The position numbers and the translations under genes are program-made. The notes under the pieces are model-generated. The model ran no database searches. It saw only the letters and a list, made by a program, of their open reading frames with translations, and had not been told where the DNA came from. Shown here piece by piece: positions 44,439 through 55,620 of a DNA stretch of 64,000 bases; position 1 is the first letter of the stretch; every line of letters starts with the position of its first letter. The DNA is from Adiantum capillus-veneris (Eukaryota > Streptophyta > Polypodiopsida > Polypodiales > Pteridaceae). Where the stretch lies: positions 85,363,721 through 85,427,720 of the forward strand of contig CM043956.1 in NCBI GenBank assembly GCA_014529385.2. The letters run 5' to 3'.

Positions 44439-45076
44439 ATGTAAATGGTGGGAATGGCTGCCAGACTAGGGGACCTAGGCTGGTAATTACCAAAACTAGT
44501 TACTAAGGTAACTGGAATAGGGAACAAATAATCTGAGAGCAAGTAGAAAGCTAAAAATTGGGCTAACTAATTCATTTTTGGGGACCAAATCCCTAAATCC
44601 CTAATCCAAAAGCCAGTTCTATTGCACATTCTTAGTTGAGAGCAATTCAGTTCTCAATACGTTGAAGGCATACTTGTCTCACTGATTACACTTGTATACA
44701 TTTGTCTAATCTGAATATAGAATTCCAGTTTCAATTTCCAATCCCCATGTCATTCTCTTTTCTCGTCCCAATACTTAATGTCATTTTTAGCTTCAGTCTT
44801 ATCTTTCAGTTTTTGTCTGGTCGTCGCATAACTGACCTAAATTAACTCTGACTACCAACTAGAATAGCTGACTCAAAGTGTCCATCTCATTCCATTTAGT
44901 GCTCATAAGATACAATGTTTTAGTGATTCATTAGATTTTAGTTTCCTAGGTAAGAAAACCCTAGATCTATAAAGATTCTCTCTGGCAAATTGGTTTTGCG
45001 TTTATAGCTAAGTTTCATAGGATCACTTATGAACCTAATCCTTGTCGTCTTATTTACCTTGAGTGTTTCCTGTCAC
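44439..45076 (+). repeat. Possible LTR after polypurine tract
   Basis: It starts TGTAAATGGTGGG directly after AAAGGGAAGAAGGAA. A right end at ..CCTGTCACA near 45,076 is a guess from the TGT/ACA symmetry. No partner copy is in the window, so both edges are tentative. Confidence 0.3.
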
Positions 45077-45200
45077 AAACAAGTAAGTATTTGATGAGTA
45101 TTGGCAATTACTTTAAATTTTTTTGGCAGAGGTTTGTCTATTTTTGAATTGAAATTTCAAATGTTAAACAAAATAAGCCATCTCTACGAGATCCCCACGT

Positions 45201-45960
45201 TGGTGCAACCAAAGTTGGTTGACCATAGAAGGTGGCCCAAGCAAGTATGTGCATGGCTAGCAGGTGCATGGTAGAGGGCATGATCAGGTACAAGAGTCCT
45301 AGGTAGATAGGTAGCAATGGTTGCATATGGCTGATGCAGTTTTATAGACCAAAAGGGCTCCAAAAAGGGCCAGATGGGATGGAAGATGAAGGAGGTCTAA
45401 GGTGCAGGTTTTTGGCTAGGAAAATTAGTGCTTGAGATGCTTAGGGACCCATGAGGTAGTTCATGAAAATCTCAGAGAGGGAGAAGGGGCCCTAAAGGTG
45501 GTGCATGTGCAGTGAAGGGGAGTTGAGAAGGGAAATTACTAATGTTGTTGTAGCATGCAACATATACTAAAAGAGGAAGTGCCTAGTCATTGTATGCATG
45601 GATTCTAAAATGAACTCCAGTTTCCTACATGAGCCAAGGTACACCCATTTTATTTTATTTGAAGCCTTTGGAAACCCTTGTAAAGAGATATTAACACACC
45701 TTTGGCTGGGCTTTTTTTGGCCGATTTGAGGACTTTTTGATCGTTTTGCTAGTGCCCCATCCTTGGTCTTGTACACCTTGCTAGGATTAGACTCATGTGA
45801 TCCCCAAGGTGTATGTGGTGTTCTCTATGGTGTACTATTTATTGAAGAGAGAGGTGGATGCTCTCTTGGAGGTGTGGATGCATTGGTAGAACCACTACCA
45901 CAAAAATCACCGCCACCACCTAAACGATGAGATCTATGTCATCTTGAAGAGGAACACAAC
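45201..45960 (+). repeat. LTR-like repeat related to 32,052 and 10,322
   Basis: It starts TGGTGCAACCAAAGTTGGTT, almost the same as the LTR start at 32,052. Further on, AGACCAAAAGGGCTCCAAA (near 45,345) matches GTCCAAAAGGGCTCCAAGG near 32,200. No polypurine tract precedes it, so it may be a solo LTR or fragment. The right end is undefined. Confidence 0.45.
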
Positions 45961-46326
45961 CTATTCGCAATGCTATGAAAGTACAAATTATGGTGATCAT
46001 TTGTCCACACTCGCCTAGAGTTGACTTAAATCAGTCTACTCCTATCATAATGCATAGTGCATTGGGACCACTAGTAATAACCTTGAACCACTTCACATCA
46101 AAAGTGAAAATATCAAACTTTGTGAAGCTAATTTTTAAGATGTCTTGGATATATCCGAAGTATTCAAGTTGGATTTCCGTGACACCACTGTCGAATGTGA
46201 CCCTTCATTGTCTAGCTATCGCACTCTGAAGTGTCGTCCATGTGACAGCTCCGTATTTGTGATACTAGTGGCACATAAAACAATTTCATTCTCACATTGC
46301 ATATGTTTTCATGTGGATGAAAAAAA
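45961..46326. other. No recognisable gene
   Basis: Short overlapping plus-strand frames only (45,975-46,229; 46,145-46,330); no family recognised. Confidence 0.5.
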
Positions 46327-47440
46327 TTAAGGTACAATACATACATGCCAATCACATCCCCTTGAAATTTCCTCTTCCTCTTTACTGATCAATACTCCAT
46401 TTTTCTTTGCCTTTGAGATTGTTGCATCGAGCCAACATCTAGTAGGAAATTCTGATATTTTTTGAAGATGATCTGGAAAGGGAATATTTTTTGTGATATG
46501 ATGGTGCTTCAATCGCATCTGATTAGCCAAACTTTATTCCTTTTCCACTTCATATTTCTCAATCCACTTTTGCCTGACTTCTAAGTTGAGAAGACAAAAT
46601 CTCATAACCTTTTCATAAATTTTGACATCCATCATCCTCATGATGCCCTGTCCTTGTGGCTCCTCCCCAATTACCTTGGCATTTGTCTTACAAGTCCACA
46701 ATTGGGGCATCCGTGGGTCAATTGAACCCAAGAAATGAATGATAAAAACAAGCAACTCTTGCACAAGCCATCCTTCAGCTATGCTACCCTCGGGGTGATC
46801 CCTTTGACAAACAAACCCTTTTAACATCTTCATGAATCTCTCCAAGAAGAGCATCCAACTTTAATGGACTGTTCAAGCTACTGCAACTTCATCAACCACA
46901 TGCACAAGTAAATGCATTTGGATAGTAAGAATGTTGGTTGGAAAATACTTCTTCACCATACACATTGTTTCTATAGCATTTAAGCGAGTTGCATCTATGT
47001 CGTCTCTCCCGATCTCTTGAGATCCAACGTACTAACTCACTAATATGGTAAATTGTGATTCTTATGTCATCTGTCAGGACATCTTTGATGAAAATTGGTA
47101 AGATCAAGCACAAAAATTTGTCCCAATGATGAGACTTAAGACCACTTAATTTTTCATCTCAGGTAAAAGATGTTTTCAAGCATCGCATGCTCCCAGTTGG
47201 AGTTTTGAATGTAGAGATGACTTTTTTAACTTGTTTCTCCTTTGCCTTTCTCAAAGCCTTTTCATCATCTCTCCTTCCTCTTTGTCATTCTCATGCTGTC
47301 GTTGTAAATGGGATGATTGAGTTTGAGAGGTAGTGGTGCCTTGACTGCTGGTACTTTCTCCACCTTGGATTTCAATGATGGGGTCCATGTCGAAGAATAC
47401 ATCTAACATCTATTCCATCTCAAGTTCTCAAAAAGTAGAA
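46327..47440 (-). pseudogene. CACTA (En/Spm-like) transposon protein remnant, DUF4218 region
   Basis: The minus-strand reading in order: a polar linker with GGESTSSQGTTTSQTQSS (47,330-47,400), SFT-stop-DEKLSGLKSHHWDKFL (47,170-47,100), VLTDDIRITIYHISELVRWI (about 47,080-47,020), then after frameshifts MLFLERFMKMLKGFVCQRDH, PEGSIAEGWLVQELLVF and PRMPQLWTCKTNAKVIGEE (46,854-46,640), and NQMRLKHHHI to 46,327. The pattern KLSGLKSHD..LLP...ERYMK.LK.FVR...PEGSIAEGY is typical of the DUF4218 part of plant CACTA transposases (established knowledge). The upstream catalytic (Transposase_21) part and CACTA termini are not seen. Confidence 0.8.
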
Positions 47441-48030
47441 TCGATGGGCTGATGGAGTAGACTACACCGGTGCTATTTCATTTGACATTCACCTCCGCTG
47501 TTGACTGCGTATTGAGATTGACCGATATCTATATGCAAAATTTGACTTATTCTCTCTTGACCATGAGATTAATAACGCAGATCTTGTAGCTGCTCTGTAT
47601 AAAAAAAAGATGTTGCCTATATGCTGATCATAGATCTTTCATTTTTTAAAGATTTGATGCTTACATAACATAAAAGGGCATGCCATCCTACTAGCCACAA
47701 TTAATCTAAAGATTGCAAAACAAATTAATAAGTAATAGTGAGTGCACACGGCTTGATTGTTCTTAGAGTCAAACCAAAGGCAGATAACAATATTACTGAA
47801 CTACCTCACATTCTCTAGCCATGCCCGATCTCCACATCATTTTCTAGAACTTTTGATCCATTGTCATCCAATTTTGTGAAGGCCAGAGGACAAATATTTA
47901 GTGATTAAATAAGATTTAACTATGATGCTCATGTTAATGAGATTTTATGGATTTTGTTTCTTATCCCCTTTTACTTCGAATCTTGGTATATTCAAGCAAA
48001 GAAATTATTGCTATGTTCATGGAAATGGGA
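47441..48030. other. No recognisable gene
   Basis: AT-rich; may be flank or the lost part of the CACTA element. Nothing recognised. Confidence 0.5.
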
Positions 48031-48960
48031 AGCAAAGCCAGCCCTAAGCGCCTTTACAAGGCCAACTCCGATCAGCTAAAGCAAATGTCATGCTAGCTCT
48101 AAGCAACTAACCCTAAAAAGACTGAAACATAAGAGACTTTATGCATCCACTAACCCTGTGCGGCAAACCCTAAGCCGCTAACCCTAAGTGGCTAGCCCTA
48201 AGAAGACTGAAATGGTCAAATGCTACCCTAACCTTAGTTCCTTTACACAACCTACCCTATTTGTTTGAATATGACAATCTATTAGCCGGCAAACCCTAAG
48301 CCGCTAACACTAAGTGGCTAGCCCTAAGCATATTGAAATGGCCAAATGCTACCCTAACCCAATTTGGAGCGGCCAAACCTAAGTGGTTTTACACGGCCTA
48401 CCCTAACCGTCCAAACATGGCCATCTATTAGCAGCCAAACCAAACCAAAAGCCACTAACCCTACGAGGCTAGCCCTAGGCAGATTGAAATGGTCAAGTGC
48501 TATCCTAATCCAATTTAGAGCGGTCTAACCTAAGTGGCTTTGCACAACCTACCCTAATCCTCCAAACACGCTCATCGATCTATTAGTGGCCAAACCAAAA
48601 ACTGCTAACCCCAAGCAGTTGCCCTAAGTAAACTGAAATGGAAAAATGCTACGCTAACCTGATTTGGAGCTGCCAAACATAAGCCGCTTTACGTGACCTA
48701 TCCTAACTGTCCAAACACAGCCATCTATTAGCAACCAAACCAAAAGCCGCTAACCCTAAGCAACTACCTCTAAGTGGAGTGAAACAGTCCTAAACGGATG
48801 GAAATGCCCGAATGTTAAGTTTAAGCAGATTGAAACATATTTCTAGCCAATTTTAAGTGGCAAGTTCTAAACTAATTAAAATGGCCAAACCTTAACACGT
48901 TTAGGTCTAAACGGACTCAAATGGTCAAACGTATTAAGCGGACTGAGTTTTAATTTAAAC
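48031..48960. repeat. ~150-bp tandem repeat rich in CCCTAA motifs
   Basis: Units share AATTTGGAGCGGCCAAAC (48,361; changed at 48,512 and 48,661, spacing 151 and 149), then a CTTTACACGGCCTACCCTAA part, a CCATCTATTAGC part and GCCGCTAACCCTAAG. About five to six diverged units are visible. Each contains three or more CCCTAA/ACCCTAA motifs. Plant telomere repeat is CCCTAAA, so the motif is telomere-like but embedded in a longer unit. No gene. Confidence 0.75.
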
Positions 48961-49327
48961 GTGAACAAATTAACAAGTGTTTTTGTTTAAGATAAATTTA
49001 TCTAAACCGAAATAATTCAATGATCCTTTTTCAAACTTAATTGTATTATCAAACTTTACTATGTTTGATTGTGAGTGATAATATTTAATCAAAAATTTAA
49101 AAATAACAAATTTTTAATTTTATTTTTTTATAAAAGGAGTGTGTGTGCGTGTGTACGTGCACGTAGTGTGTTAAATTATGTTTAAATTTATGTGCATCTT
49201 TTTTTTGTTTATGTGTCTATATGCATGTGCGTGTGTGCGTATTCAAGAAACGAAAGGGATAGTGAACTCACAAGAGACCTAAGTGAGCACAAAACACTTG
49301 AGAGGATGCCGCCAAATCTACAAAGCA
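48961..49327. other. No recognisable gene
   Basis: Very AT-rich with a TG-rich stretch near 49,140-49,165. Confidence 0.6.
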
Positions 49328-49352
49328 TGCACACACACACACACACACACAA
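49328..49352. repeat. (CA)n microsatellite
   Basis: Short CA run. The flanking ORFs on both strands have no match. Confidence 0.9.
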
Positions 49353-49952
49353 ACCAAAAATTCTACCATAAATCTACAAAACAATCTCGCCTTCTTGTTG
49401 TCGGTGAGTGTATGAATGGAGATCTGAAGCCCGGTAAGTCCCACAACAACAAATGTGAAGCAAGGGAGAAGAGAAGAGCAAGAGAGATTTTCAAAAAATG
49501 GGGTGAAATAGTAGAAGAGAACCTGCAATTCTGTTTTTGCAAGTGGCATTAGTACAGGTGTCAGTATGCCCGTCCATATATGCATCGGTATAGATGTCGA
49601 TATGCGCGTTGGTATCGGCATCGATATAAGCGCCAAAAGTTCAAAATTTATTTTTTTCAAAAATGGGTCTCCCTTCAGGTTTTGCAATGCACATACCCAC
49701 ACCCACCAACAACATCGGTAATTTGGCATCAATAATGAAGTCATCTCTTGTAGGGATAAAAGTGTCTAAGGACATAAAAGTGTCATGTTACCAATCTAGT
49801 GTTACATCTATTATATCATGTGCATTTCAGACCTTTTACAAAAATCTTCTCGAATTTCTCAATGAGTATAAAAAAACTTCTCTCTTGAAATTTGTAATTT
49901 TTCAATTTGTAAAAACAAGAACTTTCTATAAATGATAAGGGAATATAATACC

Positions 49953-50935
49953 TTTCTTTTTGCAAAACTCACAATGGTGAGTGGATTATATTGATATTTC
50001 CAACAAATTACATATTCTTGCCATGCTCATGACAAGCCATGGCCATTTCAAAGGATCATAGGTACATCGGTTGATGGGGGAGCCATCCCACAGCCTAAGT
50101 TGAACCCATACTCACAACTTTGCGCATCAGTTATTGTGGCACCTAGGCTGCTTTTCCAATCCTCTGTGTTCCTTTGCTTTTCAATGGCGATGATCATTTA
50201 CCTACTTTCTTAGACTATCTCTATGAACTTAGCTACTTCCAAGGAGTTCTCAAAGATCCGATAGTTCCTCATCTTCCAAATGTGTTTAAAGTAGCAAAAT
50301 CTCACAATTTGTGTAGCAATGAGTGTTGCTTGGCTCATAAACATCTTCCAGCCCCAAAAACGGTCGTTCTTAAAGAATCCTATTTTTCATGTTTTTTGGA
50401 CCCATTTGCAGACCTTGGCTACCAAACCACAAATCGTCGGATATTCCTTGAACAATTGAGAGAGGTCTTCACAAGTCATTCTGCATTGAGAGCATCTGTT
50501 TGGACCAATTCCCCTGGCAAGGAACTTCACTCTGGTTGGCATGGCTCCCCATAGCACCTTCCATAAGAACGCCTTCATTCCATGCAACCATTGAGGGCGC
50601 CATATGTTCTTCACTATCGTCTCCTATCTTGACCCTGGCCAGTTGATGCCCCATTGTTTATTGAACAAGGAAAACCAATCGTGTGATGCCATAAGGGTGA
50701 GAGACACATCTTTAGTTTGTGGTTTCAAGAAATGTCTACTCATAGGCAGGTGCAAAGATTTCCATTCAAACTTGGATTCACATTTCGACAGATACCAGCC
50801 ATTGAGTCGTTCCAGGGCTCTATTGACCAGCAATCTTTCTAACCCTCTGAGGCTAAATTTGAAGGCTAATTGGTCCGTTTCTTTCTATTTCTCTCTCATG
50901 ATAGTTACATGTTTTGTAAATGAGAACCTCAAGTA
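49953..50935 (-). mobile_element. 5'-truncated LINE (copy A), zinc-binding RT tail
   Basis: The minus strand encodes RYLSKCESKFEW-like and FSLFNKQWGINWPG sequence (50,833-50,624). The zinc-binding reverse-transcriptase tail follows (50,614-50,387: FLWKVLWGAMPTRVKFLARG, then CSQCRMTCEDLSQLFKEYP). Next comes a HIWKMRN-type C-terminus near 50,300. It ends on the minus strand with CACTCACCATTGTGAGTTTT then GCAAAAAG near 49,953. RT and endonuclease are missing, as expected for 5' truncation during LINE insertion. It belongs to the same family as copy B (52,817-55,620). Confidence 0.75.
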
Positions 50936-51810
50936 GAGGGGTTTCAAATGGGGCCTCTATTGAAGGCTGTCGTATGCTTGCAGATGTATTTTTTTTTGGA
51001 TGCATGAGAAGGATGCATTGTAGGTAAGCAAAACTCTAAAAGGACGTCAGCTGTATATATGGAAGTAGATATGAAGCTGAAGTGTCAATGGAGTTAAAGA
51101 GTCTCTGTGTATGTGTGTGTGTTTGTGCGTTCACACACATCTACATAATGCATGCACATATGCATATGCATTAAGCATTACTTCCCTCCGTTCTCTAGAT
51201 GCAAGGTGACAAGATCAATATAATCAGTATTTTGGTAATGATGTGTTAATTTATACATTGATGCAACACAATCTTCAGTTTTGGTCCATAAAGTACAAAA
51301 ATGTGAACAAGATACCTACCAAGGATCATTAGTTTGATTCTATAATGAGATCAAGGCATGAATGAAAAATAGTAGGACTATCATTAGATTTGGCTCATAG
51401 TAGTGAATCGAACCTTAAAAAGTGGCTTTGGTTAGACGATAAAGGTTTGCCTTTGAAGGAGGATTAAATCATCGTGAGTGGTTGATAATCCAAGTGGCTT
51501 GGAGACATGGGCTTCACAATACTCAACGTAGGTGGCCAGAGAACAAAGCTCGAGATAAAAAACCCTAAGTTTAGTGGAATCTCACCTTTAATTTTATTGA
51601 ATTTATCTCTAAATTAGAAATCTAAAAATGAGAATTTATGGAGGATTAGTGTAATTATAAACCTTTAAATATAGTCAATTTGCATGCAAAATCTTCCATA
51701 CGTAGGTTTTATGAGTGTTTAGTTCTAGTTTTTTTTGTATCGAATAAGCTGCATCCCATGAATGACTCAGAGTTGACATTTTGCACAAGCAATATAAATA
51801 AACATGTTGC
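50936..51810. other. No recognisable gene
   Basis: AT-rich with a TG/CA patch near 51,108-51,140. It acts as the target for the insertion at 51,826. Confidence 0.55.
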
Positions 51811-51825
51811 TAAAAGATTCAATAT
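51811..51825. repeat. Target-site duplication, left copy
   Basis: TAAAAGATTCAATAT, identical to 52,730-52,744. Confidence 0.8.
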
Positions 51826-52729
51826 TTTTTTTTTGCAAAACCCACAATATGTGGGTGAATATATTATAAAATTCAAGAAAGTTACATCAAGATCTGTTTT
51901 CAACATGCGCAATGGATACCAAACAGGACCATCAAGGATATAGACCACATGTACATACTACATACCCATCACCAAGATGTTGCCACCGACCCTACACAAA
52001 CCACCACCCCGATCAAGGGTCACCCTCAAGCTTAAAACCATATTGCAAACAATAGCTATCAATACAAAACATCATATCATAAAAGGATCCATTCACCTGC
52101 ATAGACGAGCAGAGACATGCTATAGCTGTAAACAAGGTGGAATCCAAAGACTCCATCACCTTGCAGGAGCAAGCCGGAGGAATCCCTAGCACAACCCGAG
52201 ACTCGCACCATGTAAGAACAAAAAATTTGTCACAAAAACCATTAAACCACAGTCCCAATAGAGAACCTCAAGTAGAGTCAAGCTAGGCCTACGTCCTGCC
52301 ACCATGAAGCCAGAGGATTCCACCCACCCTAACACCATGTCGTAGTAGAGCCAGTGGGCCAAGCACCATCCACCACTGATCAGAGGCTACCATGACACCT
52401 CCAACCCTGCCACCATTAGAAAGTGTCACTCCAAGCACAAACCATGAGTAGCCATGGTTGTCATTATTGGTCTTTACAGAGCAAGGAGGAGCGGCCTTCA
52501 CCCGTTCTGAAAAGAGAGGGTCGGAAAAGGAAAAATGCAGCAGAAGAACATGGATCCGTCCGATTGATCACCCCACAGAGATGACCGCCATCCAGAGGCT
52601 CTCCAACCACCTTCTTCAATAAGGTTCCATGGCGCACCACCTTGCCATAGAACCAGCTTCGAGCACCCCAACTCCTTGGCCTTATAGGCTACATGGCACT
52701 CATCGATCCTTGCTCCAACAACAAACCCT
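51826..52729 (-). mobile_element. LINE-type retroposon insertion (copy C), 904 bp
   Basis: Flanked by a perfect 15-bp target duplication (51,811-51,825 and 52,730-52,744). The left edge is a poly(T) run followed by GCAAAACCCACAATATGTGG, which on the minus strand is a poly(A) tail after a 3' end like those of copies A and B. No RT is present; the body looks like a LINE 3' untranslated region or a non-coding retroposon. Insertion is therefore by target-primed reverse transcription (inference from tail and duplication). Confidence 0.8.
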
Positions 52730-52744
52730 TAAAAGATTCAATAT
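52730..52744. repeat. Target-site duplication, right copy
   Basis: TAAAAGATTCAATAT, identical to 51,811-51,825. In the uninterrupted target the sequence would continue into TCTTACAAGG. Confidence 0.8.
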
Positions 52745-52816
52745 CTTACAAGGAAGATTCTTTAGCCATATAACAAAACAAGGTGAATGTCGACGGTAGC
52801 TAGCCCAATTGCTTGA

Positions 52817-55620
52817 GGCTTTTTTTGTTTTTTTACACAACTCACAATTGTGACTGGATAGTATTAAGAATAGAAATATACACCAATCCTCAATCTGAGA
52901 CCGAGCCTTGAGGGTCAAAGGATTACAAGTTATCTACTTGGCAGAGAAACCACTCCTACTCACCGGCTTTACTTATTACAAGATGTTATGTATTGTTCTA
53001 GACCAGTCTTCTGAGGTTTGTTTTCCTTCGATCATGTGGATCGTCACTCTGCTCTCTTGCATGATTTTACAAAAGCTTGCCACAGCTAGATCCCCCTCAA
53101 ACATGTGGTGGTTCCTTGCTTGCCAAATATGGTGCAAGAAGTAGTACCTGATTATTTGAGTGCACACAAGAAGAGTAGGACTTCCCATCCTGTTACTACC
53201 AAAGAACAGATCATTCTTGAAGAACTTAATTTTCCATGTCCTTTGAATCCACTTGCATATTTCCTAGTCATGCCCTTGATTGCCTGGCATCCCATGAAAA
53301 GGTGGGCTAGGTATTCACTGGCATTTCTGCACCTCGAGCAACAATCAGACCCAATGCCTCTTTCTTGTATCTTTACACCCGTCGTAGAGCACCCCACATC
53401 ACTTTCCACAGAAATATCTTCATATACTGAGGCCATATTGGCTTCCAGATGTTCTCCATGACTCCCTCCCATCGCTTTTCTGTCTAGTGCATCTTCCATA
53501 ATTTGTTGAGGGGGCTACACCAATTAGCCTCGTGCATTAAGGCATGGTAAATGCCTTTAGAGTGTGGTTTCCAAAAGAGGCTACTTCCGGGCCATCTCCC
53601 AACATCCCATTCAAAGTTGGATTCACAAACTGGCATCACCACCTTATCAAGATCTTTAATCACCCTATAGACTAGTAAGATCTCAAAGCCATCCAATTGA
53701 AATTGGATGGCTAAAGAGTCAGCAATTTTCTAGCACTTCCTGTTGCCATCCCAGAATTGCTCTACTTGAACGAGTCCCTTATTATTCACCTTCCTCACCA
53801 TTTCTATCCAGTAAGGGCTTTGCGACAGCCCCAATATTTTAGAGAGCCAAGGGGACCAGTGCAAAATGGAGTTCTTAAAGTATCTGGTTACTTCCCCCCA
53901 TTCCAAAGCCTTAGCAGCATTTGTGCACTTCCTCAGCAGCTCCCCTAAGATTCCACCAGATATAAGATAAGACCACTTCGAGGTGAGAAGTTTTTCGTGC
54001 ATCCCAAGGCCCTTCCACTTTGCCCTTTTCGATCCCAGTTTTGTTGCATCAAGAATTTACTTGGTCATGATAGCCCAAGATTGGTCCTGTTTAGCCAATG
54101 AGACCATAAATTTGGCACAAAGGGCCTCAGCATGAGATACAAGAAGGTTAAGAATTCCGAGACCTCCTTGGTCTACCGGCCGAGCAACCTCCCATCTAGC
54201 CCACTGCCATGGACGGGAGGTTTTCGTGTCGTTATTTCAAAGAAACCTTTTCACTGGTTTTAAGAATGCTTTCCAGTTACACTCAGCCATCTTGAGCACG
54301 GGCCTGAGGAAATCAATATACGGGATCATAAAAGCATTGATCACTCTAATCCGGCTTTGGAAGGGTAGGAGAACAAATTCCCACCTTCTCATTTTGGCCC
54401 TTATTTTTTCAAGACCCATTGAAATCTTTGACTGTGGGTTATGTCCACGCCTACGGGGCGCGCTCCCAGGTGTCTAAATACACTCTCTTTTGAGATAATC
54501 TCTCCTGTCTAGACTGCACAGTCAAAAGAGTCATTCTCCGATAGGGAGATTAGTCTTGACTTCTCTATATTGCACTTGGATCCCGAGGCCACGGAAAATG
54601 TTTGCACAATCTCCATAGCTCTCCTGACAACTTGAGGGCATGCCTTCAAGAATAGGAGCAGATCATTTGCGAACATTTTGGCCAGTATAGCTGGTCATTT
54701 CCCAGAAATGCTAGACCTTGAATCTCTCCCAGCGCAGCACTGGCTTCTTGCATCGTAATGACAAGATGCGACCCGATGGCAAACAACAAGGGGGCCCGGG
54801 CACATCCTTGCTTAATAGACCTTTTAACCTTAAAAGATCCCACAATTCTGTCATTAAACAGGAGCTCTAACTGGCTGCCAATGCCTAGTGTGCGTATGAG
54901 GCAACAAAGGCGAGGCCTAAATCCCAGAGCTCCCATGACTTCTTCTATATAGGACCATTCTATCCTATCATAGGATTTATCGAGGTCCATCTACAGCAAG
55001 ATGCACTCTTGCTTGGAGAAGGATGCATACTCTATTCCTACCATTGCTGCCAAGATATTGTCATATATAGATCTCCTTTAATGAACTCGTGTTGACGGGG
55101 AGAGATGATCCGACTTAGGAGGGGGGTAAGTCTGAGAGCTATCACCTTGGCAATAATTTTGTATTCTACTGACATCATCATAATGGGACGCCAATGTTTA
55201 AGTTGAGAGCAACAAATCTATTTGGGGATGGGCTTGATAATCCCCCTCTTAACACTTGCATCCTACGACTCTTCTGGAATAGCTAGATTGGCCATCCGTG
55301 TGACTGGACCCTTGAGATCATCCCAAAATTCCTTGAAGAATTCAGCCATGAGTCCATCCCAGCCAGGGGACTTTTCCTTGCCAAGAATTTTAAGTGTCGC
55401 TGAGCATTCCTCCTCAGAGAAGGCCTTTTCCATGCAGTTGGCTTCCTCTTGGAGAACCTTCTTTTCTACACTTCCATGTAAAGTTGCCTGGGCTTCTTCC
55501 ACTTCCTGAGATTGGGTCTTTGGTTGGCCGATAATCTAGCTGAGATACTTGAGCTCTTCAATGGAGGCACCTTTTACAAACCAAGAAATGATTGGGTTCA
55601 AAGATTTGTTCTCTAGTGAG
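52817..55620 (-). pseudogene. LINE (copy B): reverse transcriptase and zinc-binding tail, decayed
   Basis: On the minus strand, in order: EEECSATLKILGKEKSPGWD and GLMAEFFKEFW (55,430-55,330) starting the RT; KHWRPIMMMSVEYKI around 55,190; DLDKSYDRIEWSYIEEVMGA (54,987); then FKVKRSIKQGCARAPLLFAI (54,850). A frameshifted active-site region lies near 54,670. The RT end is MRRWEFVLLPFQSRIRVINA (54,385). After this come the connecting region (54,002-53,484), the zinc-binding tail (53,450-53,250) and HHIWQARNHHMFEG (53,134-53,090). The minus-strand 3' end carries a short tail near 52,817. Many stops and frameshifts. No endonuclease domain, so it is 5' truncated. This organisation is that of plant L1-type LINEs. 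Confidence 0.85.

Noticed and set aside
46975-47020. tRNA or other small RNA genes across the window
   Set aside because: I looked for A- and B-box-like pairs near obvious candidates and found none convincing; a tRNAscan-SE run would be decisive.
48031-48960. True telomere or interstitial telomere array
   Set aside because: CCCTAA motifs are spaced within ~150-bp units and not in perfect CCCTAAA tandem.
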